Assembly (NCBI RefSeq): GCF_001186125.1
Contig: NW_014040397.1
Location: forward strand, 1,925-26,463
Source of the DNA: Sphaeroforma arctica JP610
Taxonomy: Eukaryota > Opisthokonta > Ichthyosporea > Ichthyophonida
Direction: 5' to 3'
Length of the DNA: 24,539 bases
The translations under genes and the position numbers were made by a program. A model generated the notes under the pieces. That model did no database searches, was not told the origin of the DNA, and worked only from the letters and a program-made list of their open reading frames with translations. Positions 11,766-17,800 of the stretch are shown here, piece by piece (within the stretch, counting starts at the first letter, position 1; each line of letters begins with the position of its first letter).

Positions 11766-14700
11766 GAGCCTATTGACACCGATGTGGAACGGAACGAACT
11801 TGGCTAGACTGCGTAGACATGGCGTCTGGTGTCTCATGTACAAATACGTATACGTCTATATACACTCTTTCTTCGGTAACCACGTATCCACCTATAGATA
11901 AATACGTATTTCTCTACCAATACGTATGCTTCGTATATATTTAGAAGTACACTTGCACAGAATAATACATGCTGTGGGTATATATATACCACCTTGCATC
12001 TAGTCAGCATATACCTACACACACAGGTGTAACAGTCTGCTTCTGCTACACGGTACCCAGCCATGGCCAAAGGCTTTATTACAACCCTAAACCCCAAGGA
12101 TTGCACATACAGCACGGATGCAAATATGTGCTACACACGCTCATATTACACTCTGATCTGCAGTGTTCATGCATGTCCTATATCTATCGTCATACATGCA
12201 TATCTCCAGACGGGCGCACTCTCACGCACACTCACACTCACACTCTCTCACACTCATACTCACCTCACTCACTCTCTCTCTCTCACTCATACTCACCTCA
12301 CTCACTCTCTCTCTCTCACTCATACTCACCTCACTCACTCTCTCTCTCTCACTCACGTCCACACTTGTATGCACACAGTGGTACCTGCTTCTACTACCCC
12401 GACTTCCACGCGGAACGGTATCCAGCCATGACCAAACGTTTACAACACGAACTGAAGCGTGTGCTCACTCGCCAGATGGGGCTCGAGGCTGTGATGCGAG
12501 TGCGTGCCTCTAGAGGACTGTCTGTTAACGCGTTTCACGGCAACTTCTTTGTGCGGTCGTCCGATCTGTTGGCGCTGCCGTATGTGTCGCCGGATAACGC
12601 ATTTGCCATGCAAGTACAGTACGAGGATGATCTCAATGCAGGTATGGGCACGTGTGTGTGTGTGTTTTTTATATATATATATGAGTATGCAGGTATGTGT
12701 TTTAGTGTGTGATATATGTATATATAAGCATGTGTTTTAATATATGTCTATATAAGCATGTGTTTTAATATATGTCTATATAAGCATGTGTTTAATATAT
12801 GTATAATATGTATGTACGTGTTGTAGCATATGTATATATAAGCACGTATTTTAATATATGCACATGTATGTATATGTTGTAGTATATGTATATATAAGCA
12901 CGTGTTTTAATATATGTATATGTATGTATGTGTTGTAGTATATGTATATATAAGCACGTGTTTTAATATATGTATATGCATGTATATGTATATGTTGTAG
13001 TATATGTTGTAGTATATGTATATATAAGCATGTGTTTTAATTTATGTATGTGTGTGTAGTAAGTGTACCGTCGAGAGCGTTGCCTGTCCGTGCCTTCCGT
13101 ATCAACGTCTTTGTGCGTTCTTCCGATCTGTTTGCCCTGCTATATGTATCGCCAGACAATGCCCTTTCCATACCAGTACAAAATGAAAACGACCTCAGTG
13201 CAGTTACATACGCCTGTATTTGTCACCACGCACTTTGACACGCGTGTGTGTGTGTGTGTATGTGTGTGTGTGTGTGTGTTATATATGTATGTATGTATGT
13301 ATATATACATTGTCCACATAATAATTTATCCTTGCCTTCCATGGCAGCTGTCTCGTGCCTTCTCTGATTGATCGACCGTGTCTATTGTTATGTATCCCTG
13401 GGTTCTAAGGTCTAAGGTATCACAATAGTTCTAGGGTTTAGGGTTTTACAATGGTTCTAGGGTTTATGGTGCGACACTATCCCGCCATGCACGGGAGGAG
13501 AATTTGAGTACTGACGTGTGTACAAACATCACATCAAAGCTAATCCCTTTGTGACTTAAGGTTTATGCATCAGTTATATCAATCGGATATCTTATTCCAT
13601 CATTGCTTACGCTACTTCATGATTGTTATTATATATAGCATGCACTCTATTGATTTCTTGCACCAATAGTACTCGTGCACACATCCTCGCATGACCATCG
13701 TGTTGTATTGGCACCTGCAGGAGCCTGTGTGTGTGCTCTAATCCGCACTACTCTACCCCAAAATGAGTCTATATATATATATATTTATATAACCACATGC
13801 CTGGCGAGAGACATATCCGTGTGCACGCCTTAGCATTGCGCTGTGTATACATATCATATGCGACTCGTCCGTATACGCTATACGGGGCGACCCACACTCA
13901 GGACGAGGGTGGGGCAGGGTGGTAGATAACCGAGCCAAGACATTGTAGCTGAGCTTATCATAGCCACCTGCTTGTTTGCATCTGCAGTGGCTCTGTGTGC
14001 GCTCTAGTCCGCATTACTGTACACCACCACGCACGACGACAGACGTGTGCGTGTGCACACCTTAGCACTGCCTCCTGCGCCATGTACATGTAAACTCACG
14101 TCATATCCCAACCATACACCAGTGCGGTACTTGTGCTTATACAATAACCAGACACCAATACAATACTTGTACATATACACTAACCATACATTATTACAAT
14201 ACTTGTACATATACACCAGCCGTACACCAATACAATATTTGCACGTATACACCAACCATACACCATTACAATACTTGTACATATACACCAACCATACACC
14301 AATACAATACTTGTCCATATACACCACATCTAACGCAATCCCCTCCCCCCCCTCCCTTCCCCCGACCCGACCCACTTGTTCGCATGTGCATCTACAGGGG
14401 CTCTGTGCGCGTTCCAATCCGCGCTACTGTATACCACCACACACGGTGAGAGACGTATCCGTGTGCACACCTTAGCACTGCCCATTGTGGACAACGTCAA
14501 TGCCGTGTTCGCAGGAGCCGATCAGATGGCGCTGACTGGTCTGTTGGCGAAAATGGCTGTGGATAGAGCCTTGATCTCCAAGCTTACGGATGCCCGTGAG
14601 GCTATTGTGAATGTGCTGATTGATGCGTTGGGTAGGTGGTGTACCTGGTAAATCATACTCAAGTATCTCAGTGTGTATTTCCTTACAACTATCTGTATGT

Positions 14701-14793
14701 ATGTATGTATATATATATATATATATGTGTGTGTGTATATATGTCTATATATATGTCTATATATATATATTTATATTTATATGTATATGTATT

Positions 14794-14825
<32 letters not shown>

Positions 14826-17800
14826 ATTCTAATTTTAATTATATTCTATTCTATTATTTTATGTTGTATTATTTTTGTCTGTACATCTGTGTTTGTGTGT
14901 ACGTATGCACCTATTCATAATTGTGTGTGTGTGTGTATGTATATGTATGCATGTATGTATGTATTTGTATAAAAATATATACACGTACATATGGTGTGCG
15001 TCCCTGTGCATGTGCGTCCCGCATATGTCGAAGTAGTAGGGTCGGCCAAATACTCGCCTTCAGCCTCGCCTACACGCATGTAGTATTCTGTAGCTCTTTC
15101 CATGTCTATGCTGGTTGTGTAGTATACATATACCTCTGTATTTTACATCGTTATATCAGTCTATGTTTAGGTAAAAGAACGTAGGAGTGTGTTTGTATGC
15201 CATTGGTGCATCATCCTCTCTTTCCCCACCGGAGTTTGTAAGCAGAGATATACTCAGCCTACCCTATCCCTTGCCGTCCAACTAATACTTAACTCCCACA
15301 CTAACCGAACTAATACCGCGAACTAATTGCACACTACTTCCCACAGGCGGCTACAGAGCGGATATGCGCGGCGGCGCTCCAGGCTTCCCCGCCCCAGCCA
15401 ACCTTATGGCTCTGCCCCAAATGTTATTGGGCGTACTCAAGCACCCAGGACTAAGACTTGGGGCTATAACCATGCTAGACCAACGGGCAGACGCACACAA
15501 CCTCATCAAGACCCTTCCGCTCAGTAACTTGTGCCGTTTCTTTAGTCCCCGGCTTTATGCATTGCACCAGATGCCCGAGGATGCAGGCACTGTGGGAGCG
15601 AACGGACAGGTTCGTGTGCGGGTGTATGTATTTATGTTTGTGTGTGTGTGTATGTATGTATGTATTGTGTATCCTTTATGTATGTGTGTGTGTTTCACGT
15701 ATAAATATATATATGTATATGTGTATGCGTATATGTGTATATATATGTATGTCTCCTTTATATGTGCACATATGAATACACGCACACTCCCTCCAATTCT
15801 CTCCTGTCAGTTTTGTGCCGCTTGTCAGTCCAAACATGTGCGTTGGCAGATAACAAAGCCCTATACAAATCCGTCGGAAGTCTTTTCCAAACCCCAAAAC
15901 CCCTAAAACTCTATATACTCATACTCAGATTATACTGCCGCCCACCATTCCCCTGACCGCCGAGCGCTTGGAGCATAACGGAGTGTACCTTATTGAATCA
16001 GGGATCAACATGTTCATGTGGGTGACCAAGAATGCGGCACCCGAAGTGTTGTATGCGCTCTTTAATGTACAGCACTTCGACCACCTGCAACCACACCGCG
16101 GCACGCAGACCCACCTGGTACGTCTATTCATAGATCCTATAAGTATATATATATATATATATAAGTATGTGTGTGTGTGTGTGTGTGTGTGGTTGTATGC
16201 ACACTTAAAAAGGTAGGTCTATTTATAGATTCTATAAACATATTTATATATATGTGTGTGAGTTTGAATGTGTGTGAGCTTGTTTGCACACTTAAAAGGT
16301 AGGTATATTTATAGATTATATATACATGTATGTGTGTGTGAGCGTATGCACGCTTAAAAGGTAGGTCTATTTATGGATACTATGTATATATATGTGTGTG
16401 TGTGTGTGTGAGCGTATGCACGCTTAAAAGTTAGGTCTATTTATAGATACTATGTATATATATATGTGTGTGTGTGTGTGTGGCATGTGTGGTTGTGCTA
16501 CACATAGACTGGTTGCTGCGCTATATGTGTGCGATTGTGCCGCACATTACATCATTGCTGTTATAGTGAATAGATCGAGTCAACCCCCTGTTACGGCTTT
16601 AGTCCTAGCTGTTATGCTGAGACGGTGTAGGTTTCAATTGGGCCGCGCTCAATATCAACACGACGTTTCAGCTATACTATAAATAGCAATCCACGCTTGG
16701 TGTTATAATGCGACGATTAAGTTGTTCGTAGCTCGCACAGAGAAATGACCATCTCGGATTGTTAGCTATAGGGGTCTGATATAGTATACATTAGATATAT
16801 AAACAATGCCAATGTACTGTTCAATTTGGACTATGTGTGACTATGAGAGTATAGTACGATGTATGTAGGTTTGAAAAATTATACCGTGTATGGCTATGAA
16901 TAATATATATACGATCGAAAAATGCTACTATGTGTGACTATGAGTGTATAGTACAATATATATACGTTCGAAAACGTGTGCTATGTTCGACTATGAGGGT
17001 ACATTACAAAATAAATGCATTTGAAAAATTGTACAAGTATGACTACGAGTGTATATTAAAATGTATATACGTTTGAAAACGTGTACTATGTACGACTATG
17101 AGTGTATAATACAATAAATATACGTTTGAAAAATTGTACAATGTATGACTACGAGTGTATATTAAAATGTATATACGTTTGAAAACGTGTACTATGTACG
17201 ACTGAGTGTATAATACAATAAATATACGTTTGAAAAATTGTACAATGTATGACTACGAGTGTATATTAAAATGTATATACGTTTGAAAACGTGTACTATG
17301 TACGACTATGAGTGTATAATACAATAAATATACGTTTGACAAATTGTACAATGTATGACTACGAGTGTATATTAAAATGTATATACGTTTGAAAACGTGT
17401 ACTATGTACGACTATGAGTGTATAATACAATAAATATACGTTTGAAAAATTGTACAATGTATGACTACGAGTGTATTATACAATGTATATACATTCGTCA
17501 TTCTTTATAGAAGTCAGCGATGACCACCCCGCTTAAATCATGCCACTCTACTGCACCAGACGGGATTGTCTGTACTTGACAATGGCTACAGCAGGAGAGT
17601 CGGTTGTCGTTGATGTTATACGCACACGTTGCTAGCGCTATGCATAATTTCAGTACAAAGATACACGCACGTATTATACTCCATACAACCCCATACATAT
17701 ATGCTTTTATTATGTCTCATATTATACTAGATACAACCCCATACATGTATACTTACATTATATCTCATATTATACTAGATACAACCCCATACACGTATAC

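Noticed and set aside
11969-12712. 247-codon plus-strand open frame starting in intron 14
   Set aside because: Only its second half (from 12379) is SEC24 exon 15. The first half is intron, including an exon 15 copy and a CTCA minisatellite that happen to stay open.
13416-13475. Telomere-like TAGGGTTTAGGG near 13430 and CCCCAAAACCCCTAAAA near 15893
   Set aside because: Only one to three irregular units each, inside introns, with no array. Chance or local simple repeats are enough.
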